A program made the position numbers and the translations under genes. The notes below the pieces were generated by a model. The model was not told where the DNA came from, made no database searches, and saw only the letters and a list, made by a program, of their open reading frames with translations. A DNA stretch of 5,485 bases from Hyphomicrobiales bacterium. GTDB lineage: Bacteria > Pseudomonadota > Alphaproteobacteria > Rhizobiales > S144-35. Below are positions 1 to 5,269 of the stretch, one piece after another; position 1 is the first letter of the stretch, and the number at the start of each line of letters is the position of its first letter. Where the stretch lies: contig WGBT01000366.1 in NCBI GenBank assembly GCA_015494185.1, positions 1 through 5,485 of the forward strand. Reading direction: 5' to 3'.

Positions 1-1145
1 AATGCGGAAACCAGAGCGGCCGCCGCGGCAAGATCTGCCGCCGGTTCAGAAATTTTCAGCCCGCCCGCAACGTTCAAATAGACATCATGAGCGCCAAACC
101 GTAACCCGCACCGGGCATCGAGCACCGCCAAAATCATCGCCAAGCGATTGCTGTCCCACCCAACAACCGCCCGGCGCGGCGTTGCCAGATGCGAGGGCGC
201 CACCAGCGCCTGAATTTCAACCAGCACCGGCCGGGTACCTTCGATTCCGGCAAAAACCGCCGCCCCCGGGGTTCCGTCGCGCCGCTCGCCAAGAAACATC
301 TCGGAAGGATTTTCAACCTCGGCCAAGCCCTGATCACGCATCTCAAAGACGCCGATTTCATCGGTCGGGCCAAAACGGTTTTTGACCGCCCGCAAAATCC
401 GGAAATTATGGCCCTGATCACCTTCGAAATAAAGCACCGTGTCAACCATGTGTTCGAGCACTTTGGGCCCTGCGATCTGGCCGTCTTTGGTGACATGACC
501 AACCAAAATGAGTGCCGCCTTGGTGGCCTTTGCCAGCTGGATCAGCAATTGCGCCGCCGCCCGAACCTGGGACACCGTCCCCGGGGCTGAATCCAACCCG
601 TCACGCCATAAAGTCTGAATGGAATCGATTACCACCAAAGCCACTTCTCCTTCGGCTTTGATGGTGGCAATGATATCGCCAAGATTGGTCGCAGAAGCGA
701 TCTTGACCGGTGACTTGTGAAGCCCCAGCCGTTTGGCGCGCAGACGGATTTGCCCCGGCGCTTCCTCACCGGAAATATAAATCGCCGTCTGCCCCGCCTC
801 GGCAAGGGCGGCTGAGACCTGCAACAACAATGTGGATTTGCCAATGCCTGGTTCGCCCCCCACCAGCAAGGCGGATCCGGGCACCAGTCCCCCGCCCGTG
901 ACACGGTCAAGTTCTGCCATGCCCGTCAACTGCCGGGGCGGCTCGGGAATATCACTGTCCAACGATGCCAAAGCCAGCGGGGTGCCTTTGGCATCGTTGC
1001 GGCTTGCCGGAGCACCCGCCACCCCAAGCGCAGACCGTTCCTCGATGATACTGTTCCAACTGCCGCACGCCGCGCAGCGCCCCGACCATTTGGCCGTAAC
1101 GGCTCCGCAATCCTGGCAGACATATTCCGATCCGCGCCGCGCCAT
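1..1145 (-). CDS. radA: DNA repair protein RadA/Sms, C-terminus cut by window edge
   Basis: RadA is a RecA-like ATPase that drives branch migration of recombination intermediates in DNA repair; it acts in the cytoplasm. The 381 visible residues read without interruption. A four-cysteine zinc finger comes first (C10, C13, C24, C27). The ATPase core has a Walker A motif GEPGIGKST (97-105), a Walker B strand LVVIDSIQT (170-178) and the RadA-specific KNRFG motif (255-259). A Lon-protease-like domain follows, including GLKISEPAADLAAAAAL near the edge. The family is usually about 450 residues, so roughly 70 C-terminal residues lie outside the window. The ATG at 1145 is preceded by AAGGG at 1157-1153 with a 7-nt spacer. 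There is no other start between it and the upstream in-frame stop, which is the stop codon of alr. The gene lies 63 nt downstream of alr in the same direction and is probably co-transcribed with it. All key motifs are intact. The identification is secure. Confidence 0.96.
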   Translation of the reverse strand, partial: MARRGSEYVCQDCGAVTAKWSGRCAACGSWNSIIEERSALGVAGAPASRNDAKGTPLALASLDSDIPEPPRQLTGMAELDRVTGGGLVPGSALLVGGEPGIGKSTLLLQVSAALAEAGQTAIYISGEEAPGQIRLRAKRLGLHKSPVKIASATNLGDIIATIKAEGEVALVVIDSIQTLWRDGLDSAPGTVSQVRAAAQLLIQLAKATKAALILVGHVTKDGQIAGPKVLEHMVDTVLYFEGDQGHNFRILRAVKNRFGPTDEIGVFEMRDQGLAEVENPSEMFLGERRDGTPGAAVFAGIEGTRPVLVEIQALVAPSHLATPRRAVVGWDSNRLAMILAVLDARCGLRFGAHDVYLNVAGGLKISEPAADLAAAAALVSA

Positions 1146-1178
1146 CGCCTCGCCCTTTTTCGCCCTTTCCGCCCCTTC

Positions 1179-1217
1179 CGTTCTTGAAAAACGTCCCTGA
1201 AGGTTGCCTCAAGAACG
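1179..1217 (-). other. Intercistronic inverted repeat between alr and radA
   Basis: CGTTCTTGA at 1179-1187 and TCAAGAACG at 1209-1217 are exact reverse complements (9 bp), separated by 21 nt. In the alr-radA transcript, the 5' arm contains the alr stop codon, and the 3' arm ends about 21 nt before the radA Shine-Dalgarno. No U-run follows the 3' arm, so this is not a standard intrinsic terminator. It could stabilise or process the mRNA or affect radA translation. The repeat is seen directly; the role is inferred. Confidence 0.55.
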
Positions 1218-2489
1218 ATAGATCCGATGATAGCGGCTGCCAAGGCTGGTGAGCACTTCGTAAGCAATTGTCCCCGACCGTTCGGCTATTTCATCGATGC
1301 CCACATGCGGGCCGATCAATTCCACCATCGCCCCCCGATAGACCAGCGAATCAGGAATATCGGTCACATCGATCGTCAGCAGATCCATTGAAATACGGCC
1401 GATGACCGGGGCCAGAAGACCGTCAATATAGGCCAGGGCGCCGGGCTCGGTATCGCTGCAGCCAAGTGCCCGGGAAAAACCATCGGCATAGCCGACAAGA
1501 ACGGTGGCAATCAGCCCGTCACGCTTCAAGGTGTAATCCGCGCCATAGCCGACCCGTTCCCCAGCCTTGACAGCGCGCACTTGGGCAATCGGGGCGGTGA
1601 CCGAAACCACCGGCTTCATCGGGTTTTCCCCATGATTGATGGGACGTCCCCCATAAAGGGCGATACCGGGGCGCACCAAATCCAGATGATAGCGCGGCCC
1701 AAGCAAAATCCCTGCGGAATTGGCCAGCGAGGCCGGGGCTTGCGGCAGCTTGGCCCGCAACATATTGAACAAGGCCAGTTGTTTTTCGTTTTGCGGATGC
1801 TCCGGCGTGTCAGCACAAGCCAGATGGCTCATCACCAAGGTCAGCTCAAAAGCCTCAAAGATCACCGGATAAGAGGCCAGCACATCGACATCGCCAGGCT
1901 CCAGCCCAAGGCGCCGCATGCCAGTATCGATTTGCAGCCCGGCTGGGGCTTTGAGGCCTTGATCGGCACAGTAATGCGCCCATTCTTCGATTTCCGGCAG
2001 ACTATTGAGAACAGGGCGAATCTGATTTTCGACAAATTGGGGGGCACTGCCGGGCGGTAAGCCGTTCAAGGTGTAAAGGGTGGCTTGCGGCATGATCTTG
2101 CGCAGTTGCAACGCTTCGTTCAAGGTGGCCACGAAGAAAGTTTGGCAGCCCGCCTCGGCAAGGGCTTGCGCCGCGGCCGCCGCCCCGATCCCATAACCAT
2201 CGGCCTTGACCACACCGGCACATTCGGCCTTGGCCGCCACCGTATCCAAAGCCCGGTAATTACGCTTGAGCGCATCAAGATCGATCTCCATCACCGCCAT
2301 CCCCGCGGGCCGCTCTGTTGGCCCCGGCCGCTCTGTTGGCCCCGGACGCTCGGTTGGCCCCGGACGCTCGGTTGGCCCCGGACGCTCGGTTGGCCCATGT
2401 GCGGCCGCCGTGACCTGCGAAGTGGGATTGTTGGCCGGCGAAACTTTGCGCTCTGGCACGATATCCGCGTCTCTTGGTAATTCCGTCAC
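1209..2489 (-). CDS. alr: Alanine racemase (PLP-dependent) with repeat-containing N-terminal extension
   Basis: Alr interconverts L- and D-alanine in the cytoplasm and supplies D-Ala for peptidoglycan. Numbering is for the 426-residue form. The PLP lysine is K95 in VVKADGYG. The second catalytic base is probably Y315 in VGYGADY. H222 (SHLACAD), R273 (RPGIALYG) and M368-D369 (GRISMDLLTID) fit the usual cofactor and substrate residues. The barrel comes first, then the beta domain ending in GSRYHRIYRS. The conserved core starts near M64 (MAVMEIDLDAL) and is about 363 residues, the normal Alr length. The 63 residues before it are low-complexity and include five GPTERP copies at 32-61. I chose the GTG at 2489 because TAAGGA lies 10 nt upstream (2505-2500) and a candidate promoter lies about 80 nt upstream. 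The ATG at 2300 is the alternative; it gives a standard-length enzyme but lacks a good Shine-Dalgarno. The frame stays open to an ATG at 2615, but that lies upstream of the candidate promoter. Function is certain; the start is about 60% sure. Confidence 0.93.
   Translation of the reverse strand: MTELPRDADIVPERKVSPANNPTSQVTAAAHGPTERPGPTERPGPTERPGPTERPGPTERPAGMAVMEIDLDALKRNYRALDTVAAKAECAGVVKADGYGIGAAAAAQALAEAGCQTFFVATLNEALQLRKIMPQATLYTLNGLPPGSAPQFVENQIRPVLNSLPEIEEWAHYCADQGLKAPAGLQIDTGMRRLGLEPGDVDVLASYPVIFEAFELTLVMSHLACADTPEHPQNEKQLALFNMLRAKLPQAPASLANSAGILLGPRYHLDLVRPGIALYGGRPINHGENPMKPVVSVTAPIAQVRAVKAGERVGYGADYTLKRDGLIATVLVGYADGFSRALGCSDTEPGALAYIDGLLAPVIGRISMDLLTIDVTDIPDSLVYRGAMVELIGPHVGIDEIAERSGTIAYEVLTSLGSRYHRIYRS
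2311..2400. repeat. Five tandem copies of an 18-bp minisatellite inside the alr 5' region
   Basis: There are five adjacent 18-bp units: 2311-2328, 2329-2346, 2347-2364, 2365-2382 and 2383-2400. The plus-strand consensus is CGCTCGGTTGGCCCCGGA. The two units nearest the Alr core carry T instead of G at the sixth base, and the first also ends in C. The last unit differs in its final bases (ATGT). On the alr strand the array encodes GPTERP five times. The unit is a multiple of three, so a change in copy number would keep alr in frame. The high identity between units suggests recent slippage or duplication. Confidence 0.97.
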
Positions 2490-2573
2490 ACCTAACCCAT
2501 CCTTATTTTGCACCAGTGTTGCCCAGGTTGCATGGGACTGTTTTACAGCTTTTCGTTCCAATCCCCCTTTCCC

Positions 2574-2601
2574 ATTGTATAGATTTTCTTCACAGCGACA
2601 A
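2574..2601 (-). promoter_or_regulatory. Candidate sigma70 promoter for alr
   Basis: On the minus strand, TTGTCG (2601-2596) and TACAAT (2579-2574) are separated by 16 nt. They match the -35 consensus at four of six positions and the -10 at five of six. Transcription would begin near 2567, leaving a leader of about 78 nt before the GTG at 2489. This argues against use of the upstream ATG at 2615. The call is by pattern only. Confidence 0.45.
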
Positions 2602-2647
2602 CATGGCAACCCCAATTCTTATGGTTACTTTAATATGATGACATGAA

Positions 2648-2680
2648 TTGAACATGTTCTTCAAACAGGCTAAAGCCTGT
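2648..2680 (+). promoter_or_regulatory. Two palindromes, possible operator/promoter of the AapJ-like gene
   Basis: GAACATGTTC (2650-2659) is a perfect 10-bp palindrome. ACAGGCT and AGCCTGT (2665-2671 and 2674-2680) form a 7-bp inverted repeat around a 2-bp centre. A weak promoter match overlaps both: TTGAAC (2648-2653), a 17-nt spacer, then TAAAGC (2671-2676), where the -10 matches only three of six positions. Two-fold symmetry over promoter-like elements suits binding by a dimeric regulator, but I cannot name one. A separate -10-like TATGAT at 2634-2639 has no good -35. Confidence 0.4.
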
Positions 2681-2728
2681 CCCGGCCGCATACGCCAGCG
2701 GCGATGAATTGGACCGATGCAGATGTAT

Positions 2729-2765
2729 GGGCATGTGTATGGGCCTGGCCATGCCCGTTTTCGGG
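2729..2765 (+). promoter_or_regulatory. Leader with alternative hairpins before the AapJ-like gene
   Basis: GGGCATG (2729-2735) can pair with CATGCCC (2750-2756) over a 14-nt loop. The last three bases of that second arm are also part of CCCG (2754-2757), which can pair with CGGG (2762-2765) around a TTTT loop, abutting the Shine-Dalgarno. The two helices exclude each other. The 9-mer TGTATGGGC also occurs twice (2724-2732 and 2736-2744). A regulatory switch is possible but unproven; the second helix has only 4 bp. Confidence 0.3.
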
Positions 2766-2766
2766 G

Positions 2767-2771
2767 GGAGG
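2767..2771 (+). promoter_or_regulatory. Ribosome binding site that fixes a GTG start
   Basis: GGAGG, within a run of six G followed by AGG, sits 8 nt before GTG at 2780. It decides the start against the in-frame ATG at 2717, which would add 21 residues with no Shine-Dalgarno and would push the signal peptide away from the N-terminus. Confidence 0.85.
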
Positions 2772-2779
2772 AAAAAACG

Positions 2780-3811
2780 GTGAAAAAATCAGCCTATCAG
2801 CAAGTGATAACCTTGATACTTGGCGGCCTTATCATGCTGCTTGGAACGATTGCCGTGCGTGCGGGGACCCTTGAAGAAGTCAAAAAACGCGGCCTGTTGA
2901 TCTGCGGGGTAAGCCAAGGGTTGCCGGGCTTTTCCACCGTGGATGATGCCGGCCGCTGGACCGGTCTCGATGTCGATTTCTGCCGCGCCCTGGCCGGAGC
3001 CATTTTCGCCGATCCCAGCAAGGTGAAATTCGTCCCCCTCAGCGCCAAAGAACGGTTCACGGCTCTGCAATCGGGCGAAATCGATGTGCTGTCCCGCAAT
3101 ACCACCTGGACCATGGCGCGCGACACCGCCCAAGGCTTGAGTTTCGCCGGGATCATCTACTACGATGGCCAAGGCTTCATGGTGAACCGTAAATTGGGCA
3201 TCACCAGCGCCTTAGAACTTTCCGGCGCCACGATATGCACCAATACCGGGACCACAACCGAACTCAATGCCGCCGATTTCTTCCGCTCGAAAAAGATGCC
3301 TTATGAAATCGTGCCATTTGAAAAATCTGATGAAGCCGTCGCCGCCTATGACAGCGGCCGTTGCGACGCCTATACGTCGGACACTTCAGGGCTTGCCGCG
3401 CAACGCCTGAAATTGAAAAATCCCGCCGAACATATTATTTTGCCTGAGATCATCTCCAAGGAACCATTGGGGCCCGCGGTCCGCCAAGGCGACACACAAT
3501 GGTTCAATGTGGTCAAATGGGTGTTGTTCGCGCTGATCAACGCCGAGGAGCTGGGGGTGACACAAGACAATGTCGACGCCATGCTCAACAGTGATAGTCC
3601 GCCAATCAAGCGGCTGCTGGGCCTAGAAGGTCATTTCGGTGAAAAGATCGGGCTCGATGCTGCGTGGGCTGCCAATGCCATCCGTGCCGTGGGCAACTAT
3701 GGTGAGCTTTTCGAGCGGAATGTTGGACGTGACTCCCCGTTGAAAATCTCTCGCGGGCTCAACCGTTTGTGGCGTGATGAAGGCCTGCTTTATGCGCCGC
3801 CCATCCGCTGA
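2780..3811 (+). CDS. aapJ: AapJ/BztA-type general L-amino-acid ABC transporter substrate-binding protein
   Basis: This is a periplasmic type II binding protein (SBP_bac_3 family) that delivers amino acids to an AapQMP-type permease. The 343-residue product begins MKKSAYQQV and has a hydrophobic core at 9-26 with likely signal cleavage after AVRA (28). The mature N-terminus GTLEEVKKRG and CGVSQGLPGFS (42-52) are typical of the subgroup. SRNTTWT (105-111) carries R106, expected to hold the substrate carboxylate. TSDTSGLAA carries D201, expected to hold the amino group. SKEPLGPAVRQGD and the terminal GLLYAPPIR are further subgroup hallmarks. Four mature cysteines are present (C42, C68, C153, C195). 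Length and motifs are complete, so the protein looks functional. No permease or ATPase gene lies downstream in the window, so partners must be encoded elsewhere. Exact specificity (broad polar, or Glu/Asp/Gln/Asn) cannot be read here, so the symbol denotes the family. Confidence 0.93.
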   Translation: MKKSAYQQVITLILGGLIMLLGTIAVRAGTLEEVKKRGLLICGVSQGLPGFSTVDDAGRWTGLDVDFCRALAGAIFADPSKVKFVPLSAKERFTALQSGEIDVLSRNTTWTMARDTAQGLSFAGIIYYDGQGFMVNRKLGITSALELSGATICTNTGTTTELNAADFFRSKKMPYEIVPFEKSDEAVAAYDSGRCDAYTSDTSGLAAQRLKLKNPAEHIILPEIISKEPLGPAVRQGDTQWFNVVKWVLFALINAEELGVTQDNVDAMLNSDSPPIKRLLGLEGHFGEKIGLDAAWAANAIRAVGNYGELFERNVGRDSPLKISRGLNRLWRDEGLLYAPPIR

Positions 3812-3879
3812 TGGAGGGAAACATAGAGGGAGCAGGAAGGGGGAGCGCCGCGACAACAGAACAGAAGCACCGCAGCTTA

Positions 3880-3901
3880 TCGTACTAAGATCGCACTAAG
3901 A
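3880..3901 (+). repeat. Tandem pair of 11-bp repeats
   Basis: TCGTACTAAGA (3880-3890) is directly followed by TCGCACTAAGA (3891-3901), with one mismatch. One helical turn per unit would place two identical faces side by side, as in direct-repeat regulator sites. Chance duplication is equally possible at two copies. Confidence 0.6.
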
Positions 3902-3918
3902 AAAATAATCGATCTTGG
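3885..3918 (+). promoter_or_regulatory. Potential hairpin overlapping the Shine-Dalgarno of the LivJ-like gene
   Basis: CTAAGATCG (3885-3893) can pair with CGATCTTGG (3910-3918) to give nine pairs, one of them G-U, around a 16-nt A-rich loop. The 3' arm includes the first two G of GGAGG (3917-3921), which is only 3 nt from the ATG at 3925. The hairpin could limit ribosome access. The pairing is read from sequence; regulation is inferred. Confidence 0.4.
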
Positions 3919-3924
3919 AGGCAC

Positions 3925-5124
3925 ATGACATTTCGATCCATTTCGATGCCAGCAAAACCGGTGATTTGTGGACTGGTCCTGACGGTGATCATGAGCTTTA
4001 TGTTCTTCCCCCAGATCCAAGTTCAGGCCCAGGCTGAGATCAGGATTGGCACCGTCAAAATCATGGGCGAAGACAGTGGCGGGGTTTCCGCAGCCGCAGT
4101 TGCCGGCGCGGTGCTGGCGGTGGAGGATATCAACAAAAACGGCGGGCTGCTTGGCCAGAAGCTTAAAATCGAACGCCATAAAGCGGCCTGCCACCCTCAA
4201 GCCGCGGCCAAACTGGCCCAAAAATTCAAACGCCGAAGCCTTGCGCTCGTGGCCAGCCATGGGTGTGATCGCGCCGCCCGTGCAGCGGCGGCGGTTTATG
4301 GTCATGACGGCCCGATTTTCATCTCACCGCTTGCGACCCATCCAAGCTTTACCGATGAAAATGGTTATCGTATTTTCCGCCTCGCCGGGCGCGATGATCT
4401 GGAAGCCTCGGTCATCGCCTTGTTCCTCTCCCAATTCTATACAGGCCGCCGCATTGCCATTCTTTATCAAGACACGCCCTCGCACAAACATTTTGCCTCG
4501 GGGCTGCGCCAGCAAATCCGCGCCATGGCAGTGCAAGAAGACCTCTTCAAACCGCTGGCCTCCAAGCCTGCAGAAGTCACCAAAGAACTGCGCGATCAGA
4601 AGATTGGTGTTGCGGTTGTCAGCGCCGGGCTGGAGGCAACCGCCAAGCTGGCCAAAGCGCTGCGTGCCGCGGAGCTGACGGTGCAATTGATTGGCCGGCG
4701 CCATATCGGCTCAGACCATTTCCGGCAAATGGCGGGGGCGGCTGCCGAAGGTATCATTCTGCCCCAACGGCTGCATCCGCGCGACATCCCTTCAGCCCGT
4801 TCCCTTTTGCCACATTTGCAAAACTATTCCCAGCACGCCGCAGCAGCCTTTGTTGCCGCCTATGCAGGCATTGAAGCTTGGGCTGCAGCGGTCCGGGCGG
4901 CGGGGCGTTTTGAGCCTGCCGCGGTGGCGTTGAAACTACATGAAATCGAACTGGCCACCAAAGCTGGGAAATTCCGTTTTGATATCAAAGGGGATGCCAC
5001 CTTGCCGCCCTTTGCCATCTATCAATGGCAAGGTAAGCAATTGAGCTATCTGCCGCCGCCATCGGCGCATTCTTGTCCCCGTCCTCCTGGACGGCTGAAA
5101 AAACTCAACCCTCAGGCGCTTTAA
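3925..5124 (+). CDS. LivJ-like (Peripla_BP_6) ABC transporter substrate-binding protein, ligand uncertain
   Basis: This periplasmic type I binding protein belongs to the branched-chain amino-acid transporter family. The 399-residue product has a signal peptide with a hydrophobic stretch at about 13-28 and likely cleavage after QAQA (37). Lobe 1 follows: EIRIGTVKIMG, AVEDINKNGGLLGQKL (65-80), a C89-C114 pair with the same 25-residue spacing as the LivJ disulfide, and ISPLATHPSFT (133-143). Lobe 2 contains RRIAILYQD and AGAAAEGI (270-277). Near the end, FRFDIKGDATLPPFAIYQW matches the family's closing strand. Aligned from memory to E. coli LivJ, the ligand-contact Ser79, Tyr202 and Glu226 become D115, G235 and R259, while Thr102 is kept (T138). 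A branched-chain amino acid is therefore doubtful as ligand. GGAGG lies only 3 nt before the ATG; the next ATG (3946) has no ribosome site. No liv permease or ATPase genes are present. Fold and location are secure; substrate is not. Confidence 0.86.
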   Translation: MTFRSISMPAKPVICGLVLTVIMSFMFFPQIQVQAQAEIRIGTVKIMGEDSGGVSAAAVAGAVLAVEDINKNGGLLGQKLKIERHKAACHPQAAAKLAQKFKRRSLALVASHGCDRAARAAAAVYGHDGPIFISPLATHPSFTDENGYRIFRLAGRDDLEASVIALFLSQFYTGRRIAILYQDTPSHKHFASGLRQQIRAMAVQEDLFKPLASKPAEVTKELRDQKIGVAVVSAGLEATAKLAKALRAAELTVQLIGRRHIGSDHFRQMAGAAAEGIILPQRLHPRDIPSARSLLPHLQNYSQHAAAAFVAAYAGIEAWAAAVRAAGRFEPAAVALKLHEIELATKAGKFRFDIKGDATLPPFAIYQWQGKQLSYLPPPSAHSCPRPPGRLKKLNPQAL

Positions 5125-5269
5125 GAAACCTCGAATCAAACAACCTATCCCACCACCGGAGAAACCCTGCCGGAAATTGCCGGTTCCTGCCTTGCCTTGC
5201 ATTCCATTTTTCAGGGGGGCATTTTTTCAGCGGGCAATCGCCTTTCAGCCTTGCAACTTTTCATCGCTA
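5125..5269. other. Convergent intergenic gap
   Basis: This 145-bp gap lies between the stop codons of the LivJ-like gene and the phosphatase gene. The only hairpin I find is weak (CCGG/CCGG with a 6-nt loop, about 5170-5183) and no U-run follows it directly, so no terminator is called. TTTCAG recurs three times (5209-5214, 5225-5230, 5243-5248), the first two within the near-repeat CATTTTTCAG / CATTTTTTCAG. Confidence 0.5.

Larger units (their letters stand above)
2490..2779. other. Divergent intergenic region between alr and the AapJ-like gene
   Basis: About 290 bp separate the two divergent start codons. I see no convincing gene here. The stretch around 2614-2665 is AT-rich relative to the rest of the window, as expected for promoter DNA. 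It contains the candidate alr promoter (2574-2601), two palindromes (2650-2659 and 2665-2680) and, closer to the AapJ-like gene, a leader able to form alternative hairpins (2729-2765). If alr starts at 2300 instead, the region extends to include the 18-bp repeats. Confidence 0.7.
3812..3924 (+). other. Gap between the two binding-protein genes
   Basis: This 113-bp stretch opens with a purine-rich tract (about 3813-3846) and ends in the structured leader of the next gene. I see neither a convincing intrinsic terminator nor a good sigma70 promoter, so read-through from the AapJ-like gene is possible but not established. Confidence 0.5.

Noticed and set aside
134..910. Apparent radA disruption, with several out-of-frame open frames on both strands over this region.
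   Set aside because: The true radA frame is continuous from 1145 to the window edge and carries all motifs. The others are shadows of GC-rich coding sequence.
2492..2533. A 13-codon minus-strand mini-ORF (ATG at 2533) ending 2 nt before the alr GTG start, resembling a leader peptide.
   Set aside because: No Shine-Dalgarno precedes its ATG, and the peptide has no run of a regulatory amino acid. It is likely chance, although the tight spacing is notable.
2538..2548. CTGT-TTT-ACAG inverted repeat in the alr leader, considered as an operator.
   Set aside because: A 4-bp stem is too short to separate from chance.
2490..2615. Extension of alr to the in-frame ATG at 2615.
   Set aside because: It lies upstream of the best promoter match, lacks a ribosome site and encodes an unconserved-looking sequence. 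GTG at 2489 or ATG at 2300 is more credible.
2266..2646. Plus-strand open frame with five GRSVGP repeats opposite alr.
   Set aside because: It is the complement of the 18-bp array inside alr. The alr frame has clear enzyme homology and this one has none.
3813..3846. Purine-rich tract with several G-runs, considered as a G-quadruplex.
   Set aside because: One of the runs has only two G and one loop is long (about 9 nt), so at best a two-tetrad form. Not supported as a functional element.
5155..5183. CCGG-based hairpin considered as a terminator for the LivJ-like gene.
   Set aside because: The stem is only 4-5 bp and the nearest T-run is more than 20 nt downstream.
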